NCBI GenBank assembly: GCA_035654655.1
Contig: DASRWI010000016.1
Span: 62,001 to 126,000 of the forward strand
Source of the DNA: DASRWI01 sp035654655
Lineage (GTDB): Bacteria; Bacteroidota; Ignavibacteria; Ignavibacteriales; Ignavibacteriaceae
Direction: 5' to 3'
DNA: 64,000 bases
Shown: one piece after another, positions 1 to 7,084 of the stretch
Layout of the letters: each line of letters begins with the position of its first letter
Position numbering within the stretch: the stretch's first letter is position 1
Program-made: the position numbers and the translations under genes
The notes under the pieces: model-generated
The model's database searches: none
What the model was told of the DNA's origin: nothing
Seen by the model: only the letters and a program-made list of their open reading frames with translations

Positions 1-1
1 C

Positions 2-583
2 TCAGCAGAAGATGAAGGCACAAAGCAACAAGCGTTAAAAGAACATATGACCTCATTGAGAAATCATATTAATGGTTTATCAGGAAAAGAATACCAGAAT
101 ATACCTGATTTAAACACCTTAGATTTTGTTCTGTTATTTATGAATATTGAACCTGCATTTAATTTAGCAATGCAAACAGAGTCGACATTATTTAATGAGG
201 CTTTTGATAAGAAGATTGTTATTGTTAGTCCATCCACCTTATTAGCTACTTTATTAACCATTGCTAATATTTGGAAAAATGAAAAGCAAAATAAAAATGC
301 ACTTGAAATTGCAACATTAAGCGGACAACTTTATGATAAATTTGTTGGTTTTGTTGCAGATATGAAGGACATAGATAAAAAAATTAAAGCGGTTGATTCA
401 AGTTATAGTAATGCAATGAATAAGCTAAGTGAGGGAAGAGGAAATATTGTTCGTCAAGCAGAAAAGATAAAAACATTGGGTGCTAAAGTTAGCAAACAGA
501 TTCCTCAGGATTTATTAGATAGGTCCGAAAACTTTATTGAAGCTGAAATTGAAAACGAAGAAGAAGAAGTGGCAAACCCTTAA
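2..583 (+). CDS. rmuC: DNA recombination protein RmuC, 3' part
   Basis: This is the C-terminal part of an RmuC-family protein, thought to be a nuclease-like protein limiting inversions at short inverted repeats. The frame is already open at base 2, with codons reading SAEDEGTKQQALKEH before the first ATG at 47, so the gene begins outside the window. Family-like segments are HINGLSGKEY, the hydrophobic FLLFMNIEPAF-like stretch (VLLFMNIEPAF) and IVSPSTLLATL. The visible tail after this core is helical and charged, ending in an acidic run. Its TAA overlaps by four bases the stop codon region of the convergent antiporter gene. Family assignment is confident; the exact biochemical role in this phylum is not shown by sequence. 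Confidence 0.9.
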   Translation, partial: SAEDEGTKQQALKEHMTSLRNHINGLSGKEYQNIPDLNTLDFVLLFMNIEPAFNLAMQTESTLFNEAFDKKIVIVSPSTLLATLLTIANIWKNEKQNKNALEIATLSGQLYDKFVGFVADMKDIDKKIKAVDSSYSNAMNKLSEGRGNIVRQAEKIKTLGAKVSKQIPQDLLDRSENFIEAEIENEEEEVANP

Positions 584-2250
584 AGTTTTTTGAGAGCAGA
601 ATAGAATTTTTCCGGTGTATCTAATTCAAACAATTGTTCAACTTTTTCTCTGCTTTGAAATTTTTTTGATATATCCGCTAAAAGCTGCAGCTGTAATTCA
701 TTTTTATTTTCAGGGGTAAGCAGGAGAAATATTATTCTTGATAATGTTTCATCAAAAGCGCTAAAGGGTAAACCGATTTTATTCACTGCACATATAATAA
801 TAGGCTTATCGATATTTACTCTGGCGTGTGGAATAGCCAGGTAATTTGCTATTCCGGTTGGAATTGCTTCTTCCCTTTCCATAACCTTAGATAATACTTC
901 TTTTTTATTAATTTTGTTTGGAGTATGTTCAATCAGATGATAAATTAATTCATCTTTTGAAAGAATATCTGTAAAAATTATGTTCTTAGGTGATAGAAAA
1001 TTAAATAACTGCTTAGTCTTCTTATCCTTTAATAATGCATTTATAACTGGACCGCTGGTTAAAGATGTAAGTAAAGCCATTGAAACCAGAGCTACAAAAA
1101 AAGCTTCAGAAATTAATCCAACTTGCAAAGCCAAAATACCCAGGATGATTTCCATTGCTCCTCGTGAATTCATTCCAAAACCAATCATTAATGCTTCGCG
1201 CTTTGAAAATCCTGTTATCTTTGCTCCAAATGTGCAGCCTATAATTTTACCTAAGAATGATAAAATTAAAACAACAATAGTTAATACGGGATCAAAGTTA
1301 GTAATAAAATTCACTCTCAAGCCAATAGAAACAAAAAACAAAGGTGCAAATATATTGTTTACAAATTGCTGAACCACTTCTCTTGTGTGTTCTTTTAAAT
1401 GTACAGAATCCCCTATTGCAATACCAACAAGAAAAGCTCCAAATATTGCATGAACACCTATGTATTCAGTAAATGCTGCTCCTAAAAATCCTAATATGAA
1501 AATAAAATTAAGAACTCCGCCAGGATAAGAAATCTTTGTTTGCAGATATGGAAGAATTCTATTTATTATTTTTCTTCCTACAAAAAACAAAATAACAATG
1601 AAAGCAAAAATTAATGCGCTTGTTTGCATAAAGTTGAAGATTGAATGAGATACATCCATCATACTTAATATTATAGAAAATATTAACCAACCAATAACAT
1701 CATTAAACATTGCTGCTGAAATAATTGTTAATCCAACAGGTGTTTTGAAAATATTTAAGTCAACTAAAGTTTTAGCGATTACGGGTAAAGCAGAAATTGA
1801 TAATGCAGTTCCTGTGAATAAGGCAAAAAGAAAAATCCTATTATTATCAGGTGCGTGGAATAAATCCGGGGAATAATAAGCTGCAGCAAAACCTATAACA
1901 AAAGGGATTATAATTCCAAGAACACTTGTAGTAATTGCTGCACGTCCCTGCTTAATAACCATTGATAAATCTACTTCAAGTCCTGATACCAGCAAAAGCA
2001 TAACTACAGCTAATGTTGTAATTCCATCCAAAGCAATTTTAATTAATCCGCTCTGAGGAAAAAATGTTTCACTAAAGCCTGGAATTAAATAACCGAAAAT
2101 TGTTGGACCTAAAATTATTCCTGCAAGCATCTCTCCAACAATAGCAGGCTGCTTGAGTTTGTTTAAAATCTCACCAAAGAATTTTGCCGCAAAAAGCATT
2201 ATGCTTATTGATAAGAGAAAGACTGCTATTTGCTGTGCACTCATTTGCAT
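580..2250 (-). CDS. Kef/CPA2-type cation:proton antiporter fused to a PTS EIIA-like domain
   Basis: Residues about 1-405 are a CPA2 sodium/potassium-proton antiporter with roughly 12 hydrophobic segments, including LKQPAIVGEMLAGIILGP near the N-terminus and the family-typical GMNSRGAMEIILG. Residues about 415-556 resemble a PTS EIIA type 2 (nitrogen-PTS-like) domain, with the phosphorylatable-histidine context YLAIPHARV. The fusion suggests ion exchange at the inner membrane tuned by phosphorylation or by ligand binding, which is inference. A universal stress protein gene ends 1 nt upstream, so the two are probably co-transcribed. ATG at 2250 is used; an ATG two codons later is possible. Length is normal for an antiporter with one extra cytoplasmic domain. 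Confidence 0.87.
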   Translation of the reverse strand: MQMSAQQIAVFLLSISIMLFAAKFFGEILNKLKQPAIVGEMLAGIILGPTIFGYLIPGFSETFFPQSGLIKIALDGITTLAVVMLLLVSGLEVDLSMVIKQGRAAITTSVLGIIIPFVIGFAAAYYSPDLFHAPDNNRIFLFALFTGTALSISALPVIAKTLVDLNIFKTPVGLTIISAAMFNDVIGWLIFSIILSMMDVSHSIFNFMQTSALIFAFIVILFFVGRKIINRILPYLQTKISYPGGVLNFIFILGFLGAAFTEYIGVHAIFGAFLVGIAIGDSVHLKEHTREVVQQFVNNIFAPLFFVSIGLRVNFITNFDPVLTIVVLILSFLGKIIGCTFGAKITGFSKREALMIGFGMNSRGAMEIILGILALQVGLISEAFFVALVSMALLTSLTSGPVINALLKDKKTKQLFNFLSPKNIIFTDILSKDELIYHLIEHTPNKINKKEVLSKVMEREEAIPTGIANYLAIPHARVNIDKPIIICAVNKIGLPFSAFDETLSRIIFLLLTPENKNELQLQLLADISKKFQSREKVEQLFELDTPEKFYSALKKL

Positions 2251-2251
2251 A

Positions 2252-3079
2252 TTATCTGACGATTAATAAGTTTGAAGGAAGATGTTCAAATGTATATTCA
2301 GCTTCGTGTGGAAAAATTCTATCGATTAAGTTTAATTTTCCTGCCGGTGAAGTTATACAATAAATATCTGCTGAATTAAGTCTTGCATAATTGCTGGACT
2401 CCCATCCTTCTTTTCCATAAAGACTCACCGTCTTAATAGGAACGCCCTTAAGATTAAGTTCATTAACAAATAATTTCAATTTCATCTCTTCATCGTTCTG
2501 CATTTCTATTCTTGTATTTTCAAGTTCGTTAAGTGAATCAAGTTCCTGCAATGCCGAAGCAAAACCAGGAATATAAAAATCTTTTATTATTACAAACTCA
2601 TCAGCTTCTTCCATTAATGCAAAAAGGTAAGCTGTTTTTATTGTTTTTTCTCCTTCCGGAGTAAACTCAGTTGAAACATAAAACTTCTTAAACGGTTTGG
2701 GTTCTTGTGAAGGAGCTTTTAATACAATTACATTGCAGGAAGCTTTTCTCATTATCTTTCTGGCAACTGAACCGACATAATACTTTATAAAACTTTCCTT
2801 TTCCAATGCACCTACAATAAGAAGACTGATTTTATGGTATTCAGATGCTTTCAGAATTTCTTTTGCAGGGTCTCCATCTGCCCAAATAATTTCAAACTTA
2901 CTTTCGAATCCGGAATCAGAAATAAACATATTTAATTGAGCAATTATAGCATCATCTTTTTTCCCTATATGGATTAGAAAAAGCTTAGATTTGAACAAAT
3001 TTGCTATTCTTTCAGCTTCTTTTAGAAGTGCCTTGCCTGTTGGGGAGAAAGTTAAAGCTAAACCTATATTTTTATACAT
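2252..3079 (-). CDS. Universal stress protein, two Usp domains
   Basis: A 275-residue cytoplasmic protein with two consecutive UspA-like domains, about residues 1-135 and 140-275. The first has the typical opening (NIGLALTFSPTGKALLKEA), the segment LLIVGALEK and the nucleotide-loop-like VGSVARKIMRKASCNVIVLK. The second is more diverged, ending HLPSNLLIVR. The gene lies 1 nt upstream of the antiporter/EIIA gene, and pairing of Usp proteins with CPA transporters is common, so a regulatory partnership in pH or ion stress is plausible. No signal peptide is present. Which ligand it binds cannot be told, since the G-x2-G-x9-G(S/T) motif is only partly conserved. Confidence 0.88.
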   Translation of the reverse strand: MYKNIGLALTFSPTGKALLKEAERIANLFKSKLFLIHIGKKDDAIIAQLNMFISDSGFESKFEIIWADGDPAKEILKASEYHKISLLIVGALEKESFIKYYVGSVARKIMRKASCNVIVLKAPSQEPKPFKKFYVSTEFTPEGEKTIKTAYLFALMEEADEFVIIKDFYIPGFASALQELDSLNELENTRIEMQNDEEMKLKLFVNELNLKGVPIKTVSLYGKEGWESSNYARLNSADIYCITSPAGKLNLIDRIFPHEAEYTFEHLPSNLLIVR

Positions 3080-3184
3080 GTTAAGTCTGTCTTTGGTTAT
3101 TTAAAAACACAGTAATAAATAGTTTAGTAATTTATTTTATAAGATATGAAATAAATCTAAATATAAAAATTACACATACGAGAA

Positions 3185-3259
3185 ATGAATATTGGTTCAT
3201 TTACTCAAATAAATGAACCTGAATTAAAGAGCCCGGTTCCCCTCCACCGGGCTCTTTAA
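3185..3259 (+). promoter_or_regulatory. Two stacked perfect hairpins in the usp/ilvE divergent spacer
   Basis: Two perfect inverted repeats lie four bases apart: a 10-bp stem GGTTCATTTA at 3194-3203 with 3210-3219, and a 14-bp stem TTAAAGAGCCCGGT at 3224-3237 with 3246-3259. There is no T-tract after either stem on either strand, and no gene is transcribed towards it, so it does not look like an ordinary terminator. An ATG at 3185 opens a 24-codon frame that stops at 3257-3259, exactly at the end of the second stem. It could be an attenuator or leader for ilvE, a small RNA, or a repeat element. The function is unknown. Confidence 0.5.
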
Positions 3260-3345
3260 GATGAAAAAATTCTTTCAATTTGGATATAAATAATTAACTT
3301 TTAATATTATATTATCAGGACACAAAAAAAAGTTTTTGGGCTTTT

Positions 3346-4434
3346 ATGCAAAAAATCAATTATATAATTAAAGAAAGATTTGAGGAAATTGTATTTCCTA
3401 AAAATCTAGGTTTCGGACTAACTTTTACAGATCATTGTTTCGAAATGGATTACAATCCTGTAGATGGCTGGCATAATCCTACTATTAAACCTTTAGAAAA
3501 ATTAGAATTACACCCTGCTACTATGTTCATTCATTATGGACAAGCAATATTTGAAGGGTTAAAAGCTTTCAAACAGGTTAATGGTGATATAGTTATATTC
3601 AGACCCGATAGACATTTTCAACGTTTGAATAATTCTGCCCGCAGATTATGTATGCCTGAGGTTGATATCGATTTTATGACTAATGCTTTGGTAGAGTTAA
3701 TCCAGATTGAAAAAGATTGGGTTCCTACTAAGAGGGGTGAAGCTTTATATATAAGACCATTCTTATTTGGTGTAGACCCAATATTAGGAGTTAAACCATC
3801 AACAACTTACAAGTTGATAATTATTTTATCACCTGTTGGTGCTTATTATCCGGAGGGTTTTAAACCTGTAAAAATTCTTGCAACTGATGAATATGTTCGT
3901 GCAGTTAGAAAAGGAATTGGCGAATGCAAAACTCCTGCTAACTATGCAGCAAGTTTACTTGCATCAGAAGAAGCAAGAAAAATTGGTTTTACACAAGTTC
4001 TCTGGATGGATGGCGTTGAACAAAAATATATTGAAGAAGTTGGTACAATGAATATTTTTGTCCAATTCAAAGATGAAATAGCAACTCCTAAATTAAACGG
4101 TAGTATTCTTCCGGGAGTTACAAGAGCTTCAGTTATACACATTCTTAAAGAAGAAGGTTATAATATTAATGAACGCTTGATTGCTATGGAAGAGGTGATT
4201 TCCGAATACAAAAAAGGAAATGTTGTAGGTATTTTTGGTTCAGGTACAGCAGCAATTATTTCAGCTATCGGTGTGTTGAGATATAAAGATTTTGAAATGA
4301 CATTTGATTACTCAAGTCCTGATTGTTTGACAATTAAGTTATTCGAAAAACTTACTTCAATCCATACAGGTCTTATAGAAGACGAATATGGCTGGCTTAC
4401 TCCTGTTGAAAAAAAAGGAGTAGAAGCTAGTTAA
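3346..4434 (+). CDS. ilvE: Branched-chain amino acid aminotransferase
   Basis: A 362-residue fold-type IV PLP aminotransferase, predicted to catalyse the last transamination in Leu, Ile and Val synthesis and the first in their breakdown. It matches the long (about 350-residue) class: FIHYGQAIFEGLKAFK, FRPDRHFQRLNNSARRL, IRPFLFGVDPILGVKPS, then the PLP-lysine region GIGECKTPANYAASLLASE, the EEVGTMNIF segment and the phosphate-binding LNGSILPGVTRASV. The C-terminal GIFGSGTAAIISAIG is also typical. The cytosolic enzyme is preceded by a 266-bp leader/spacer with strong hairpins. Its stop TAA shares one base with the ATG of the alkaline phosphatase gene, so the two are translationally coupled although no metabolic link is obvious. 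Confidence 0.95.
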   Translation: MQKINYIIKERFEEIVFPKNLGFGLTFTDHCFEMDYNPVDGWHNPTIKPLEKLELHPATMFIHYGQAIFEGLKAFKQVNGDIVIFRPDRHFQRLNNSARRLCMPEVDIDFMTNALVELIQIEKDWVPTKRGEALYIRPFLFGVDPILGVKPSTTYKLIIILSPVGAYYPEGFKPVKILATDEYVRAVRKGIGECKTPANYAASLLASEEARKIGFTQVLWMDGVEQKYIEEVGTMNIFVQFKDEIATPKLNGSILPGVTRASVIHILKEEGYNINERLIAMEEVISEYKKGNVVGIFGSGTAAIISAIGVLRYKDFEMTFDYSSPDCLTIKLFEKLTSIHTGLIEDEYGWLTPVEKKGVEAS

Positions 4435-5534
4435 TGTTCTTTAGAAACATATTTTTTTTACTTCTGTTTTGTGCTTCATTTATTGGTGCACAGCAAAAAC
4501 CAAAAAATATCATTTTACTTATCGGAGACGGAATGGGCACTAACTCAGTTAGTGCCTCTGTCTACGCTGATAAAACTAAAAGCCCTTTCAGAAGATTTAC
4601 CTCCGTTGGATTCTCAATTACTACCTCACTAAATAAATTCATTACAGATTCAGGTGCTGGTGGTACAGCCGTTGCTACAGGTTATAGAACTAACTATACC
4701 TGGATTTCAATGGACCCCAAAGACAACAAACCTCTTTATACAATTCTTGAAAAAGCTGAAGATTTAAAGAAGTCAACCGGAGTAGTAGTAACAAGTTCAA
4801 TCACCAATGCAACCCCTGCCGCATTTTTATCTCATGTTAAAAATAGAGCACTGGAATTTGACATTGCAAATCAAATAGCTGAAAAAGATGTCGAAGTTTT
4901 AATTGGTGCAGGAACTGATTTCTTCTTTGATAAATCTCATGGAGGAAGCAGACCTGATAGTCTTGGAGATTTGACAGTGAAACTCCAAAAGAAAAATTAT
5001 ACAATCATAAAAGATGTTAATTCCTTACTCAGTTATAATAAAGATAATAAAGTAATTGCATTACTTGATTCATTCGGATTGCCAGCTGCTAATTCAAGAA
5101 ATTATAATCTTTCTGAATTAGTGAATAAATCCTTGGAGATTCTTAGTAAAGATAAAGATGGATTTTTTCTAATGGTTGAAGGCTCTCAAATTGATTGGGG
5201 ATTGCATGACCATCTTGATGATTACTGGCAGGGAGAAATGAAAGACTTTGCTGGAGCAATTGATGCTGCTTTGAACTTTGCTGATAAAGATGGAAACACG
5301 TTAGTCGTAGTAACATCAGACCACGAGACTGGTGGATTATCTATTAATGGTGGCACCCTTCAAGGTGATAGTTTAAAATTTAGTTATACAACAGCAGGAC
5401 ATACAGCCGCCATGGTAGGTATTTTTGCCAAAGGTCCGGGTGCAGAAGAATTTAGTGGAGTAATGGATAATTATATGATTGGTAGAAAATTGTTTTTACT
5501 CTTTGATAAAAAAAGTAAATTCCCGGATAAGTGA
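4434..5534 (+). CDS. Exported alkaline phosphatase (PhoA family)
   Basis: A 366-residue secreted phosphomonoesterase. Residues 1-19 form a signal peptide ending around FIGAQQ. The alkaline phosphatase core shows the metal ligand motif IILLIGDGMG, the nucleophile context TDSGAGGTAVATGY (Ser after Asp), the TPAAFLSHVKNR segment, FLMVEGSQIDWGLHDH and the zinc ligands in VVTSDHETGG and TAGHTAA. The protein is somewhat shorter than E. coli PhoA, lacking some peripheral loops. It probably acts in the periplasm or at the surface to release phosphate from organic esters. The start ATG overlaps the ilvE stop by one base. A hairpin with T-run follows at 5555-5582, closing the operon. Confidence 0.93.
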   Translation: MFFRNIFFLLLFCASFIGAQQKPKNIILLIGDGMGTNSVSASVYADKTKSPFRRFTSVGFSITTSLNKFITDSGAGGTAVATGYRTNYTWISMDPKDNKPLYTILEKAEDLKKSTGVVVTSSITNATPAAFLSHVKNRALEFDIANQIAEKDVEVLIGAGTDFFFDKSHGGSRPDSLGDLTVKLQKKNYTIIKDVNSLLSYNKDNKVIALLDSFGLPAANSRNYNLSELVNKSLEILSKDKDGFFLMVEGSQIDWGLHDHLDDYWQGEMKDFAGAIDAALNFADKDGNTLVVVTSDHETGGLSINGGTLQGDSLKFSYTTAGHTAAMVGIFAKGPGAEEFSGVMDNYMIGRKLFLLFDKKSKFPDK

Positions 5535-5554
5535 TTATTAAAAAGGATTTAATG

Positions 5555-5582
5555 AAAGCTGTTCAATCGAACAGCTTTTTTA
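5555..5582 (+). terminator. Rho-independent terminator after the phosphatase gene
   Basis: A perfect 10-bp stem (AAAGCTGTTC with GAACAGCTTT) and a 4-nt loop AATC, followed by further T residues, 20 nt after the phosphatase stop codon. Confidence 0.85.
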
Positions 5583-5618
5583 TTTTAAAGAATGATAAAG
5601 CCATAATCATCTGGTCAG

Positions 5619-5680
5619 CCCACGAATTTATTCGTGGGAATCAGTGTAAAATGAAATTCACCCATGACTGAAGTCATGGG
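5619..5680. repeat. REP-like pair of palindromes
   Basis: Two perfect palindromic stems 22 nt apart: CCCACGAA/TTCGTGGG (5619-5638, loop TTTA) and CCCATGACT/AGTCATGGG (5661-5680, loop GA). Paired palindromes of this kind resemble extragenic elements associated with IS200/RAYT-type transposases in many genomes; no such transposase is in this window. They sit between the convergent phosphatase and serS genes. Confidence 0.6.
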
Positions 5681-5701
5681 CTAAACTCAACCTAAAAGTT
5701 A

Positions 5702-5732
5702 AAGATAAAAAAAAGCATCGGAAGATGCTTTT
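5702..5732 (-). terminator. Terminator of the leuS-serS operon
   Basis: Stem AAAAGCATC/GATGCTTTT at 5711-5719 and 5724-5732. Read on the minus strand it is followed by a run of eight T residues, and it lies 57 nt beyond the serS stop codon. On the plus strand the run is weaker, so it chiefly serves serS. Confidence 0.85.
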
Positions 5733-5788
5733 CTAAATAAACAAAAAAAGAAGTAGCTCTTAGAGGAGCGACACTTAAAAAAAGAAGA

Positions 5789-7066
5789 TTATTCTATTAT
5801 CTGAAAGCCTGTATATTTTTGCAGTACTTGCGGAACAATAATTTTTCCTTCAGGTGTTTGATAATTTTCCAAAATAGATACCATCAGTCTGCTTGTTGCC
5901 AATCCAGAACCATTTAATGTATGAACAAATTCAGGTTTCTTTGTTTGTTCATTTCTATATCTGATGTTTGCACGTCTTGCCTGAAAGTTATCAAAGTTAC
6001 TGCAGGATGATGCTTCAAGCCATCTTTCTTCTGCTGGTGACCAGGTTTCAATATCATAACATTTAGCTGCAGAGAAACTTAAATCACCGGTACACAACAT
6101 TAATAATCTATAAGGAATTTTTAATGCCTGCAAAATATCTTCAGCATCTGCAACTAACTTTTCAAGTTCGTTATAAGAGTTTTCAGGTTTAACAAACTTA
6201 ACCATTTCGACTTTGTTAAATTGATGAACTCTTAAAAATCCTTTTGATTCTTTACCGTAAGAACCTGCTTCTCTTCTAAAACAAGCTGAATAACCAACGT
6301 ACTTAATTGGAAGTTCTGATTCATTTAGTATTTCACTTCTATGAAGATTTGTAATAGGAACTTCAGCAGTTGGAATTAGAAACAATTCATCTTTGCATAC
6401 GTGGTACATATCTTCTTCCATCTTAGGAAGTTGTCCTGTTCCCTTCATCGAATCTCTGTTCACAAGAAAAGGAGGAAATATTTCGGTATACCCGTGTTGA
6501 TTAATATGTACATCAAGCATATAATTAATTAAGGCTCTTTCTAATGTTGCACCTTTTCCTTTATAGACAGGAAAACCTGAACCTGATATCTTTGCGCCTC
6601 TTTCAAAATCCAGGATATTTAATTTCTTTCCAAGCTCAATATGGTCCAATGCATATTCAGGTTTTGCAAAAGAGAAACCATCAGGCAGCCATTGCTTAGT
6701 CTCCACATTATCAGCTGCAGTTTTACCAACAGGAACCGATGAATGAGGTAGATTTGGTATATACATTAAAATGGAATTTACTTTTTCCTCAACATCCTTA
6801 AGCTTATCATCAATCTCTTTAATCTCATCTCCGATGCCCTTCATTTCAGTAATGATTTCAGAAGCATCACCGCCTGATTTTTTTATCTTTGCAACTTCAG
6901 CCGATACCTGATTCTTCTTTGCTTTAAGCTCTTCAGTCCTTTGAATATATTCTCTTCTCTTTACATCAAGTTCAAGGAGTTCTTTAACTCTGCTGGGTTC
7001 GTTTTTGTTTGTTATTCCCTGTTCTACAAGTTCAGGATTTTCTCTAATAAATTTTAAATCAAGCAT
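5789..7066 (-). CDS. serS: Seryl-tRNA synthetase
   Basis: A 425-residue class II aminoacyl-tRNA synthetase charging tRNA-Ser and tRNA-Sec. Residues 1-100 are the antiparallel coiled-coil arm that grips the long variable arm of tRNA-Ser, rich in Lys and Glu. The catalytic part has TAEVPITNLH (serine site), motif 2 as ACFRREAGSYGKESKGFLRVHQFNKVE in outline, and motif 3 as NGSGLATSRLMVSILENYQ. Length and ends are normal for bacterial SerRS. It starts 18 nt downstream of the leuS stop, so both synthetase genes form an operon ending in the terminator at 5702-5732. No T-box leader was recognised. Confidence 0.97.
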   Translation of the reverse strand: MLDLKFIRENPELVEQGITNKNEPSRVKELLELDVKRREYIQRTEELKAKKNQVSAEVAKIKKSGGDASEIITEMKGIGDEIKEIDDKLKDVEEKVNSILMYIPNLPHSSVPVGKTAADNVETKQWLPDGFSFAKPEYALDHIELGKKLNILDFERGAKISGSGFPVYKGKGATLERALINYMLDVHINQHGYTEIFPPFLVNRDSMKGTGQLPKMEEDMYHVCKDELFLIPTAEVPITNLHRSEILNESELPIKYVGYSACFRREAGSYGKESKGFLRVHQFNKVEMVKFVKPENSYNELEKLVADAEDILQALKIPYRLLMLCTGDLSFSAAKCYDIETWSPAEERWLEASSCSNFDNFQARRANIRYRNEQTKKPEFVHTLNGSGLATSRLMVSILENYQTPEGKIIVPQVLQKYTGFQIIE

Positions 7067-7084
7067 TTTATTTTCTTTTAATTT

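Noticed and set aside
980..1372. Plus-strand open frame opposite the antiporter
   Set aside because: It is antisense to a clear transmembrane gene, with no recognisable domain or ribosome site.
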